From Chitinophagaceae bacterium (GTDB lineage Bacteria; Bacteroidota; Bacteroidia; Chitinophagales; Chitinophagaceae): 64,000 nucleotides of DNA. The notes under the pieces were generated by a model, which did not search any database, was not told the origin of the DNA, and saw nothing but the letters and a program-made list of their open reading frames with translations. The position numbers were made by a program, and so were the translations under genes. The DNA lies in the NCBI GenBank assembly GCA_023957125.1, contig JAMLHL010000003.1, positions 62,001 through 126,000 on the forward strand, read 5' to 3'. This document shows positions 17,081 through 24,286 of the stretch, piece by piece (position 1 is the first letter of the stretch; each line of letters starts with the position of its first letter).

Positions 17081-17130
17081 ACGGAATACGATTGCCTGCT
17101 TGATGCGGCAGCGTATTCCGTTCTTTTTTT
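17081..17130 (+). terminator. Rho-independent terminator after nosZ
   Basis: A perfect 10-bp stem (ACGGAATACG at 17081-17090, CGTATTCCGT at 17112-17121) is followed by a run of seven T. The following nosL-D-F-Y genes are therefore likely to need their own promoter. Confidence 0.85.
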
Positions 17131-17201
17131 ACCCCGATGAAAAATATAATTGCTTTCCTTTGTATCTTAACAATAACCAGGCGTAAGTGATTTGAACGAT
17201 A

Positions 17202-17215
17202 TTTTCTGCAGAAAA
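17202..17215. promoter_or_regulatory. 14-bp perfect palindrome upstream of the nosL-fusion gene
   Basis: TTTTCTGCAGAAAA is a perfect palindrome ending 19 nt before the nosL-fusion ATG at 17235. A weak -7 candidate (TTCCTTTG, 17155-17162) lies upstream. It could be an operator for one of the regulators in the island; the binding protein is unknown. Confidence 0.4.
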
Positions 17216-17234
17216 CACCTAAAAAAATATACGG

Positions 17235-18257
17235 ATGAAACAAAACAGAATCAGCCCCGGCAAACGGATCGTATTATTTATTTCTGCGGTCGCTTTATTC
17301 GCTGTAAATTTCCTGCCTATCTGGCGGATTGACTTAGACGCGCCGCAATATCCGGAAGGGCTGAATTTATATATCCATGCCAACAAATTGGGAGGCAACG
17401 TGGATATCATCAATGGGTTGAATCATTATATCGGGATGAAAACCCTGCATGCCGAAGACTTTATTGAATTTACGATACTGCCTTACCTGATCGGCTTCTT
17501 CAGCCTTCTGATCCTGGTTACTGCCCTGGTGGGCAACCGCCGGTTGCTATATACTGTTTTTTTGCTGTTTGTTTTATTCGGTATCGTAGCAATGATTGAT
17601 TTCTGGAAATGGGAATACGATTACGGACACAACCTGGATCCGAATGCCGCCATTAAAGTGCCTGGCATGGCTTATCAGCCTCCCCTGATCGGTTTCAAAC
17701 AACTGCTCAATTTCGGCGCTTATTCCATTCCATCCATCGGAGGCTGGATATTCATTGGAGTGGGGGCTGTGTTGCTGGTACTCAGCGGAATGGAATTCCG
17801 TAAACATAAAAAATTAAAAAGACGTTCTATGCCTGTTGCGGCATTGGCGTTATTTTCCCTGTTGGGCTTCGCTTCCTGCAGCTCCGGTCCGCAGCCTGTT
17901 AAAGTGGGCGTTGACCAGTGCTCTTTCTGTAAAATGGGGATCAGCGACACCCGCTTTGCGTGTGAATTGATCACCCAAAAGGGGAAGCTTTATAAATTTG
18001 ACGATACCCATTGTATGATTTCATTTGTATCCGCACCGGGGTGGGATAAAAACTCGGTAAAAGATTATTACATAGCCAATTTCAGCCAGCCGGATCAATG
18101 GCTGTCAGCGGGAAACGCCCTGCTGGTGCATAGCGACCAACTGAAAAGCCCCATGGGCGGCAACATCGCCGCTTTTTCAAATGAAACAGAGCAAAAGGCC
18201 GTAGCCGAAGAATTTGCAGGGACAACAGTTTCCTGGAATGAAATAGTACCGAAGTAA
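17235..18257 (+). CDS. nosL: NosL copper chaperone fused to an N-terminal four-helix membrane domain
   Basis: The 340-residue protein has four transmembrane helices in its first ~190 residues, with a soluble loop at 31-75 (RIDLDAPQYPEGLNL). A basic stretch (HKKLKRR) is followed by a fifth hydrophobic segment ending in the lipobox-like GFASC215. The C-terminal domain is NosL-like, with candidate Cu(I) ligands C229, C232 and M234 (QCSFCKMGISD) and a conserved DDTHCM at 257-261. NosL delivers copper for NosZ maturation; normally it is a free lipoprotein. Here the retained lipobox suggests fusion of a membrane gene with an ancestral nosL. It leads the second nos operon and is 25 nt from nosD. Confidence 0.88.
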   Translation: MKQNRISPGKRIVLFISAVALFAVNFLPIWRIDLDAPQYPEGLNLYIHANKLGGNVDIINGLNHYIGMKTLHAEDFIEFTILPYLIGFFSLLILVTALVGNRRLLYTVFLLFVLFGIVAMIDFWKWEYDYGHNLDPNAAIKVPGMAYQPPLIGFKQLLNFGAYSIPSIGGWIFIGVGAVLLVLSGMEFRKHKKLKRRSMPVAALALFSLLGFASCSSGPQPVKVGVDQCSFCKMGISDTRFACELITQKGKLYKFDDTHCMISFVSAPGWDKNSVKDYYIANFSQPDQWLSAGNALLVHSDQLKSPMGGNIAAFSNETEQKAVAEEFAGTTVSWNEIVPK

Positions 18258-18282
18258 CGACGCCGCCGGCATCTGACAAGTA

Positions 18283-19533
18283 ATGATCGAAATGAACAAA
18301 ATCTTTTTATTATATTTCCTCCTTTCATTAACCATCCCCTGTTGCATATTTGCTGAAACAATAAAGGTCGGTAACGGACAAGCGATCACCTCTATTCAAA
18401 AGGGAATTGATACAGCCGCGCCGGGTGACACCGTATTGGTAGCGGCAGGCAGCTACCGCCAGGGAAATATCACGATCAACAAACCACTGGTATTGCAGGG
18501 ACTCAATTACCCGGCGCTGGATGGTGAACAGAAATTCGAACTCATTTCCATCCATTCTCCTTACGTTACAGTGGACGGATTCCTGATCCGCAATTCGGGT
18601 CACTCCTCCATGACCGACATTTCGGGTATAAAAATCTACAATACGCATCATGTTACGGTTATCAACAATATCCTGGAAGAAAATTATTTCGGTATCTATT
18701 CCCAGCAAAGCAAACACTGCACCATTGAAAACAACAGGATCTCGGCAACCAGCATAGCCACGGAGTTATCGGGCAACGGGATCCATTGCTGGAAAAGCGA
18801 CAGCCTGCATATCAGCAACAACCACGTAAAGGGGCACAGAGACGGTATCTATCTCGAATTTGTGACCCATTCCCTGGTAGAAAAAAATACGATCCTCAAC
18901 AACCTGCGCTATGGCCTGCACTTTATGTTTGCTCATTACAACAGCTATATCAATAATCTTTTCCGGAACAATGGTGCAGGTGTTGCCGTAATGTACACCC
19001 GTCATGTGATCATGAAGCAAAACCGCTTTGAAGACAACTGGGGCGATGCGGCATACGGGCTGCTACTCAAAGAGATATCGGATGGCACCATAGAGGGGAA
19101 TCATTTTAACGGGAACACCATTGGTATTTTTGCCGATGGCTCCAGCCGTATTGAAATGGAAAAAAACACTTTTAAAAGCAATGGCTGGGCCATTAGATTA
19201 CAGGCCAACTGCATGGACGTAAAAGTGGAAAAGAACAATTTCATCGGCAACAGTTTTGATGTAGGTACCAACGGCTCACTGGTATTAAATACGTTTAAAA
19301 ATAATTATTGGGACAAATATGAAGGATACGATCTAAACAAAGACCAGGTTGGCGATATCCCGTTCAGACCCGTTAGCGTTTATTCCATGATCGTTGAAAA
19401 GAATCCTCCGGCGATGATGCTGTTCCGAAGTTTCATTACCTCCCTGCTCGATAAAACCGAGAAGATTTTACCCAGCCTCACGCCGGAAGACCTGAAGGAC
19501 GACTACCCTTTAATGAAACCTTTAGCATTATGA
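18283..19533 (+). CDS. nosD: NosD, nitrous-oxide reductase maturation protein
   Basis: The 416-residue exported protein has a signal peptide (MNKIFLLYFLLSLTIPCCIFAE) followed by a right-handed beta-helix. The repeated NN-x-I/F-x-x-N pattern (INNILEENYFGIY, ISNNHVKGHRDGIY) is typical of the NosD/carbohydrate-binding periplasmic family. NosD works with the NosFY ABC transporter to assemble the Cu-S centre CuZ, where it probably handles a sulphur or copper species. The stop overlaps the nosF start by 4 nt (ATGA), so translation is coupled. A start at the fourth codon (MNKIF, 18292) gives a better signal peptide and may be the real one. Confidence 0.95.
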   Translation: MIEMNKIFLLYFLLSLTIPCCIFAETIKVGNGQAITSIQKGIDTAAPGDTVLVAAGSYRQGNITINKPLVLQGLNYPALDGEQKFELISIHSPYVTVDGFLIRNSGHSSMTDISGIKIYNTHHVTVINNILEENYFGIYSQQSKHCTIENNRISATSIATELSGNGIHCWKSDSLHISNNHVKGHRDGIYLEFVTHSLVEKNTILNNLRYGLHFMFAHYNSYINNLFRNNGAGVAVMYTRHVIMKQNRFEDNWGDAAYGLLLKEISDGTIEGNHFNGNTIGIFADGSSRIEMEKNTFKSNGWAIRLQANCMDVKVEKNNFIGNSFDVGTNGSLVLNTFKNNYWDKYEGYDLNKDQVGDIPFRPVSVYSMIVEKNPPAMMLFRSFITSLLDKTEKILPSLTPEDLKDDYPLMKPLAL

Positions 19534-20234
19534 TTATTACCAGCAATGTTTCAAAAAATTTTGGAAAGCTTAAAGCGCTCGATAATGTATCCGTTACCTG
19601 CAACAAAGGCGAATGTATTGCCCTGATAGGCCCCAACGGGAGCGGCAAAACCACCCTGGCAAAAACCATCCTCGGGATGGTGGTTCCCGACAGCGGTTTT
19701 ATCACTTTTAACGGAAAAAATATTTTACACGACTGGGAATACAGAAAGAATATAGGCTATATGCCCCAGATCGGGCGATACCCTGAAAATATGACCATTG
19801 GCCAGGTTTTAGACATGATGAGGGACATTCGAAAATCCAGGGATACCCAAACGGACGAAGAGCTTATTGAAACGTTTGGGCTGCACGCGCTGGTGAATAA
19901 GCGGATGAGAACCCTTTCCGGCGGTACCCGGCAAAAGGTGAGCGCCTCACTGGCTTTTCTTTTCAACCCCTCGGTACTGATTCTCGACGAACCCACAGCA
20001 GGCCTGGATCCCGTGGCTTCCGGTATCCTAAAAGAAAAAATCGTAACCGAAAAAGAAAAAGGCAAATTGATCCTCATTACCTCGCACGTGCTGAGCGAAT
20101 TAGACGACCTGGTTACCCAGGTCATTTATATGCAGGAGGGCAAGCTGAGGTTTCATAAAACGATAGAAGCGCTGCACGCCGATACCGGCGAAAACCAACT
20201 GACAAGAGCAATTGCCAGCATCATGTCGCATTAA
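19530..20234 (+). CDS. nosF: NosF, ABC transporter ATP-binding protein
   Basis: The 234-residue ATPase has the Walker A motif GPNGSGKT (residues 34-41), the ABC signature LSGGTRQK, Walker B VLILDEPTAGLD and the switch histidine in ITSHVLSE. It powers the NosY permease to support NosD-dependent CuZ maturation of NosZ. It overlaps nosD by 4 nt and is followed by nosY after 23 nt, so the three form one translational block. Confidence 0.96.
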   Translation: MIITSNVSKNFGKLKALDNVSVTCNKGECIALIGPNGSGKTTLAKTILGMVVPDSGFITFNGKNILHDWEYRKNIGYMPQIGRYPENMTIGQVLDMMRDIRKSRDTQTDEELIETFGLHALVNKRMRTLSGGTRQKVSASLAFLFNPSVLILDEPTAGLDPVASGILKEKIVTEKEKGKLILITSHVLSELDDLVTQVIYMQEGKLRFHKTIEALHADTGENQLTRAIASIMSH

Positions 20235-20257
20235 AAGACCATTCAAAGCCACCCGGG

Positions 20258-21025
20258 ATGAAAAAAATAATCAAATACGTTATAGCCGATATTCTTCGCA
20301 ACAAAATAGTGATCGCCTACACCGCCTTCCTGCTGGTAATGTCGCTGAGTGTCTTTAACCTGGAAGACAATACCGCCAAGGGTTTACTGAGCCTGCTGAA
20401 TGTTATCCTGCTGATTGTGCCGTTGGTCAGCATGGTGTTTGCCACCATTTATATGTACAACAGCGCCGAATTTATTGAGCTGCTGGTGAGCCAGCCCCTG
20501 AAACGAAAAACCATCTGGCTGAGCCTGTTTGCCGGACTGGCGCTTTCACTAAGCCTCTCCTTCTTTATTGGCGCCGGCATTCCCATACTCCTGTACCAAC
20601 CTTCCGCCACCGGGATAATGATGCTGGGCACCGGCTTGCTGCTGTCGGTTATTTTTGTTGCCGTAGCGATCCTGGCAGCCGTTACTACCAGGGATAAAGC
20701 CAAAGGAATAGGAAAAGTGATCCTGCTCTGGCTGTATTTCGCTTTACTTTTTGATGGACTGGTTCTGTTCCTGCTGTTTCAATTTGCCGATTATCCCCTG
20801 GAAAAGGCAATGGTAGCTGTAAGCGCTCTGAATCCCATTGATCTGAGCCGTATTTTGATCCTATTGCAGTTAGACGTTTCGGCACTGATGGGATATACCG
20901 GCGCCATTTTCAGAAATTTTTTCGGCACCCACCTCGGTATCACCTTATCCTTTTTAACCCTCACAGTATGGTGTGTTGTACCGCTTTGGATATCCATGCG
21001 AAAATTCAGTTCCAAAGACCTGTAA
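20258..21025 (+). CDS. nosY: NosY, ABC transporter permease
   Basis: The 255-residue permease has six hydrophobic segments and the start MKKIIKYVIADILRNKIVIAY that is typical of ABC-2/NosY permeases. It carries a short coupling region (EFIELLVSQPLKRKTIWLS). It pairs with NosF and NosD in delivering what is needed for the CuZ site. It is the last recognised gene of the nos cluster. No nosR, nosX or apbE-like gene is found, as expected for a clade II arrangement. Confidence 0.94.
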   Translation: MKKIIKYVIADILRNKIVIAYTAFLLVMSLSVFNLEDNTAKGLLSLLNVILLIVPLVSMVFATIYMYNSAEFIELLVSQPLKRKTIWLSLFAGLALSLSLSFFIGAGIPILLYQPSATGIMMLGTGLLLSVIFVAVAILAAVTTRDKAKGIGKVILLWLYFALLFDGLVLFLLFQFADYPLEKAMVAVSALNPIDLSRILILLQLDVSALMGYTGAIFRNFFGTHLGITLSFLTLTVWCVVPLWISMRKFSSKDL

Positions 21026-21082
21026 CGGGCATATTTTTAAGTGTTCCCTCCGGTCCGCCCTAATTTGAAATCGGCCTTGATA

Positions 21083-21114
21083 GTTGGATGTGTAGAATTT
21101 TTGAAGTATATTTG
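21083..21114 (+). promoter_or_regulatory. Promoter (GTTG-N20-TATATTTG) of the candidate small RNA
   Basis: An exact TAnnTTTG -7 element (21107-21114) has a TTG at 21084-21086, 20 nt upstream. It is one of the best matches to the Bacteroidota promoter in the window. The start point would be near 21119. Confidence 0.7.
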
Positions 21115-21118
21115 TAGT

Positions 21119-21338
21119 TAACATAAAATGACGGTAAAATATACATCATATCATCCTCTTTTCCGGATACAGGAACACAGGCTTCCCGTACCGGATGATG
21201 TGTATTTGATCATCTCTCCTTTTTCCCTCAATCTACATAAGAAGCAGGGTAATATCTCAAGTTTCAGAGATTTCCTCAAGTCTGCCCCGAACTGTATAAC
21301 ATCATTGCTGTAGTTCGGGGGTATATTCTTGTTTTTTT
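21119..21338 (+). ncRNA. Candidate structured small RNA (about 200-220 nt)
   Basis: Downstream of a good promoter, 21137-21149 pairs with 21195-21207 over 13 consecutive bp (one G-U). Inside this, CCGG (21163-21166) pairs with 21191-21194, TAC with GTA, and GGAA (21172-21175) with TTCC (21183-21186), closing a 7-nt loop. A second pairing (21212-21217 with 21266-21271) is possible, and the unit ends in a 9-bp terminator-like hairpin at 21285-21320. A 61-codon reading frame (21128-21313) runs through it, but the protein (MTVKYTSYHPLFRIQEHRL) is not recognisable and its stop lies in the terminator stem. I therefore favour RNA over protein. No known RNA family was recognised. Confidence 0.5.
21285..21338 (+). 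terminator. Terminator-like hairpin ending the candidate small RNA
   Basis: A perfect 9-bp stem (CCCCGAACT at 21285-21293, AGTTCGGGG at 21312-21320) has an 18-nt loop. A T-rich stretch with an 8-T run follows at 21331. The gap between stem and T-run is longer than usual. Confidence 0.5.
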
Positions 21339-21367
21339 CACTTTTTGATCGCTTAAAAATTCTCTAT

Positions 21368-21595
21368 ATGAAACGTTATATATTAACCCTGCAGGTTAAG
21401 AACATTGTTGTTGCATTGATATACGGTATAAGTATAACGATCCTGATCGCAGGCCTCCTGAAAGAAAAATTCTGGCTTTGGATTATCTCCCTGGTGTTAT
21501 TGATAATACCGGTGATTATCTCCAGGCTCCATAGTAAAAAAATAATTTCCGATTACTTCTCTGCAAAAAAAAGGGTAAACACAGAAGTAAGATGA
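21368..21595 (+). CDS. Small two-helix membrane protein, unknown function
   Basis: The ATG at 21368 gives a 75-residue protein with two transmembrane helices (IVVALIYGISITILIAGLL and FWLWIISLVLLIIPVIISRL) and a basic cytoplasmic tail (HSKKIISDYFSAKKR). An in-frame ATG at 21329 would add a leader that overlaps the terminator region, so the later start is preferred. I do not recognise a family. It precedes the GreA/GreB-family gene by 64 nt; whether they are cotranscribed is unclear. Confidence 0.55.
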   Translation: MKRYILTLQVKNIVVALIYGISITILIAGLLKEKFWLWIISLVLLIIPVIISRLHSKKIISDYFSAKKRVNTEVR

Positions 21596-21659
21596 ATCAC
21601 TGATATGAAGATTGCTTATATATAATTTTTTTTATTTTTCACCTATAAATTTTCTATTT

Positions 21660-22070
21660 ATGAATAAGGAAAAAAATCCGGTATTGCTTTGCGAGGAAGA
21701 CTTCCGTTTGCTAAAGCAATTGGTAGGGATATCTCTTGTTAATGATGATGCCCAGGAAGAAATGACCCTGGCCTACGAATTGAGCAGAGCGATTGTTGTA
21801 AAGGATAACGAATTTCCTGCTCATACCATCCGATTGAACTCGAAAGTGCAGATAGAAGACACGGGAACAAAAAAGATCATGGAACTTACTATCGTTATGC
21901 CTCCGCATGCCGATATTAAGCAACGAAAAATCTCTATTCTTACACCTATGGCGGCTGCCCTTATCGGATTCAAAAAAGGCGATGAAGTAGAATGGAGGAT
22001 GCCATCGGGATTAAAAAAATACAAGATACTGGAAGTATCAGATCCGGTAGAGGCAAAACAGGTAGCCTGA
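21660..22070 (+). CDS. GreA/GreB-family (Rnk-like) protein
   Basis: The ATG at 21660 (MNKEKNPVLLCEEDF) is preferred over 21612 because the extra 16 residues are an AT-rich translation unlike any family start. The 136-residue product has an N-terminal segment with helix propensity (EDFRLLKQLVG) and a C-terminal FKBP-like GreA/B domain. The latter shows the family stretch ISILTPMAAALIGFKKGDEVEW. Such short proteins bind RNA polymerase like GreA/Rnk or regulate nucleotide metabolism; the exact role is unknown. A strong bidirectional terminator follows 19 nt after the stop. Confidence 0.88.
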   Translation: MNKEKNPVLLCEEDFRLLKQLVGISLVNDDAQEEMTLAYELSRAIVVKDNEFPAHTIRLNSKVQIEDTGTKKIMELTIVMPPHADIKQRKISILTPMAAALIGFKKGDEVEWRMPSGLKKYKILEVSDPVEAKQVA

Positions 22071-22088
22071 ATATGTTAATGATCTTTC

Positions 22089-22132
22089 AAAAATCCGGTA
22101 GTATGATTGATGGAATGCTACCGGATTTTTTT
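22089..22132. terminator. Bidirectional terminator between convergent genes
   Basis: A perfect 13-bp stem (AAAAATCCGGTAG at 22089-22101 and its complement at 22118-22130) is flanked by T on the right and A on the left. It can serve both the GreA-family gene (plus) and the glycosylasparaginase gene (minus). Confidence 0.9.
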
Positions 22133-22140
22133 ATGTCCTC

Positions 22141-23172
22141 TTATGTATAGATACTTTTTGAGGCGAAGATATTCTCTTCCCGGTTGTTCTTCACCGCATA
22201 GGTAAATCCTTTTTGCAGAGCCCAGGCGCCATATTCTCCTTTTTTATTCAGGGCAAGAAATCCCACCTGGATTTTTTTTGCCTGCCCGGGGTTGCGCTGA
22301 ATGATCCGCTCCACGGCCTCTCTGCAGGCTGCTTCAGGCGAACGACCCTGCCGCATCAGCTCCACTACCAGGTGTGAGCCTACAATACGGATAACCTCTT
22401 CCCCTACGCCGGTAGAAGTGGCTGCGCCCACCTCATTGTCCACATACAGCCCGGCGCCGATAATAGGTGAATCGCCTACCCTGCCGTGGATTTTATAGGC
22501 CATGCCACTGGTGGTGCAGGCGCCGCTCAGATTGCCCGTTCCATCCATCGCCACCATACCAATGGTATCGTGATTATAGGGACCTCCGGGCATGGGGTCG
22601 TTCTCTTTACGAAACAATTTATTCTCTACGTTCATTACCGGCTCATACCGGGAAGTTTTCAACCATTTTCTCCAGGCTGCCTCACTCTCCGGGGTAAGCA
22701 GGTTCTGCTTTTCGAAGCCGTTGGCCAGCGCAAACTGAAGCGCTCCGTCTCCGGCCAAAACAATATGCGGCGTTTTTTCCATCACCAGCCGGGCTACTGA
22801 AATGGCATGTACAATATGTTCCAGCGCCATCACGGAACCGCAATTATAAAATTCGTCCATGATACAGGCATCCAGTGTTACCCGTCCATCCCGGTCGGGC
22901 AGCCCGCCATAGCCCACACTCCGGTTGGAGGGATCCGCTTCCGGTACTTTTACTCCGGCCTCCACGGCGTCCAGTGCACGCCCGCCTTTACTGAGGATTT
23001 TCCAGGCTTCCGCATTGGCTGCCTTTCCAAAATCCCAGGTAGAAATGACAATGCGGTTATCCACGGCCGGTTGAGGCCGGGAGGCGGTGTCGGCCAACAC
23101 CTGCCCGCCGGTTAACACCGCCGCCGAGCTAAGAACCGAGGTTTGCAAAAACTTTCTTCGGGTAGCTATCAT
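22141..23172 (-). CDS. N4-(beta-N-acetylglucosaminyl)-L-asparaginase (glycosylasparaginase), Tat-exported
   Basis: The 343-residue N-terminal-nucleophile hydrolase begins with a Tat-type signal (TRRKFLQTSVLSSAAVL). Autoproteolysis is expected before T203 in the motif H201-D202-T203 (YNHDTIGMVAMD), which becomes the nucleophile. The substrate-binding stretch HGRVGDSPIIGAGLYVDN follows, then GAATSTGVGEEVIR. It cleaves the bond between Asn and GlcNAc of glycoasparagines, a late step in glycoprotein glycan breakdown, probably in the periplasm. It is monocistronic, with a terminator downstream and the RES toxin gene 124 nt upstream. Confidence 0.95.
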   Translation of the reverse strand: MIATRRKFLQTSVLSSAAVLTGGQVLADTASRPQPAVDNRIVISTWDFGKAANAEAWKILSKGGRALDAVEAGVKVPEADPSNRSVGYGGLPDRDGRVTLDACIMDEFYNCGSVMALEHIVHAISVARLVMEKTPHIVLAGDGALQFALANGFEKQNLLTPESEAAWRKWLKTSRYEPVMNVENKLFRKENDPMPGGPYNHDTIGMVAMDGTGNLSGACTTSGMAYKIHGRVGDSPIIGAGLYVDNEVGAATSTGVGEEVIRIVGSHLVVELMRQGRSPEAACREAVERIIQRNPGQAKKIQVGFLALNKKGEYGAWALQKGFTYAVKNNREENIFASKSIYT

Positions 23173-23296
23173 TGTTTCCTGATTTTATAAATCTAAATTA
23201 ATCCTTTATGAAGAAAAAACGATCCGGTTTCTATGTATCCCGCCCCGGCGCCGGGCTCAATAAAGGAAATGTTTCGTTTCCCAAACCGCTGTGCGC

Positions 23297-23755
23297 CTAT
23301 AACAGCCTTTGATCCCATCCAAAATCTTCCGTCCGTAAAAGTTTTACCTTTTCATGAAAAGCAGGGTGGCGCGTGTTAATTAAGTAATTCTTTTCCGAGG
23401 GTACCAACGCGGAGGGCACCTCCAGCAAAAGCGTCTTGTTTTGCCGGTACCAGTCCGACCCGATTTGCTGCAGTGCAGGATAGCTGTGAATGGAACGCCG
23501 GTTCGCAGGTAAATCTTTAACCTGTATTTCAGTAATATCCTTCCGGGTTGCGTTCACCTCAATCACCAATAGCCTGTAATTGCCATTGGCTTGAATAGTG
23601 TTTCGATGGGCCACCATTTCTAATACGGAAAGCGAAATGGAGCTGCCCACATAAATAACGTATTCCTCATCTTTGTTCCACCGGTTAGCCACGCCGGAAG
23701 CCATGAGCTGTTTCGCATATTTTGCCCGTCGTATATTATAAACGATCATACTCAC
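23297..23755 (-). CDS. RES-domain toxin of a Xre-RES toxin-antitoxin pair
   Basis: The 152-residue protein has the RES fold features: an N-terminal strand with Arg (YNIRRAKYA), YVGSSISLSVLEMVAH in the centre and the C-terminal NYLINTRHPAF stretch. RES toxins are ADP-ribosyltransferase-like enzymes that deplete NAD+ when free of antitoxin. The frame starts with GTG at 23755, immediately after the antitoxin stop; an ATG two codons later (23749) is an equally good start. The gene looks intact, and coupling to the upstream antitoxin is tight, as is usual for this family. Confidence 0.9.
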   Translation of the reverse strand: MSMIVYNIRRAKYAKQLMASGVANRWNKDEEYVIYVGSSISLSVLEMVAHRNTIQANGNYRLLVIEVNATRKDITEIQVKDLPANRRSIHSYPALQQIGSDWYRQNKTLLLEVPSALVPSEKNYLINTRHPAFHEKVKLLRTEDFGWDQRLL

Positions 23756-24196
23756 TCACACATTATCGCCGTATTCAATAGCCGTTAGGCGGCTGTCAAT
23801 GAAGCGGATGCCGGAAATGGTATCCAAAAAATCGGCAGGGGCTTTGTTATCTAAAAAAACGTTTTTAGCGGAAAGCCAGGTTTCAAAATCGGGCACATTG
23901 CCAAACACCTCGGCACCATGCCTGTAAAGGGAAAGAACCATAATGATATGTTCCCGGAGGTTTTCTTTTAGGGTGACCTTCCCCTTGTCCAGGTAGTTTT
24001 TAAAAGTTCTTGGCGTAATATTCAGCCAGCGCGCCAGGGTAGTGAGCCTGAGACCTATTACACTCTTCAAGGCATTGATGTATTCAATATCGTTGCGGGG
24101 CTGGGTAGCATAAAGATAGGTGGCAGCATACTCTTCAACACGCGGAAGATTATCCATCATATCTGACCCATCATTGTATGGATATTTTTTTGCCAT
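23756..24196 (-). CDS. Xre/MbcA/ParS-type antitoxin
   Basis: The 146-residue protein has a central Xre-like helix-turn-helix (LRLTTLARWLNITPRTFKNYL, about residues 49-69) and a C-terminal toxin-binding domain (EVFGNVPDFETWLSAKN, then ISGIRFIDSRLTAIEYG). The latter matches the MbcA/ParS/Xre antitoxin C-terminus. It neutralises the adjacent RES toxin and probably represses its own promoter, whose -7 element lies 16 nt upstream. No spacer separates it from the toxin gene. Confidence 0.92.
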   Translation of the reverse strand: MAKKYPYNDGSDMMDNLPRVEEYAATYLYATQPRNDIEYINALKSVIGLRLTTLARWLNITPRTFKNYLDKGKVTLKENLREHIIMVLSLYRHGAEVFGNVPDFETWLSAKNVFLDNKAPADFLDTISGIRFIDSRLTAIEYGDNV

Positions 24197-24212
24197 CTTC
24201 TTTTCATTTCTC

Positions 24213-24220
24213 CAAAGTTA
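24213..24220 (-). promoter_or_regulatory. -7 promoter element of the Xre-RES operon (TAACTTTG)
   Basis: This exact TAnnTTTG match lies 16 nt upstream of the antitoxin ATG. No clear -33 was found. The short leader leaves room for autorepression by the antitoxin. Confidence 0.6.
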
Positions 24221-24286
24221 TAAAAATTTCCAAAACAAAACGGAATTTTTTCCATTTTATAGCAAATTTTCGCCGGGAGCCATTTT

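Noticed and set aside
21128..21313. 61-codon open frame on the plus strand
   Set aside because: No family resemblance, and it coincides with a strong RNA hairpin and a terminator stem. Treated as a possible RNA instead, though a small protein is not excluded.
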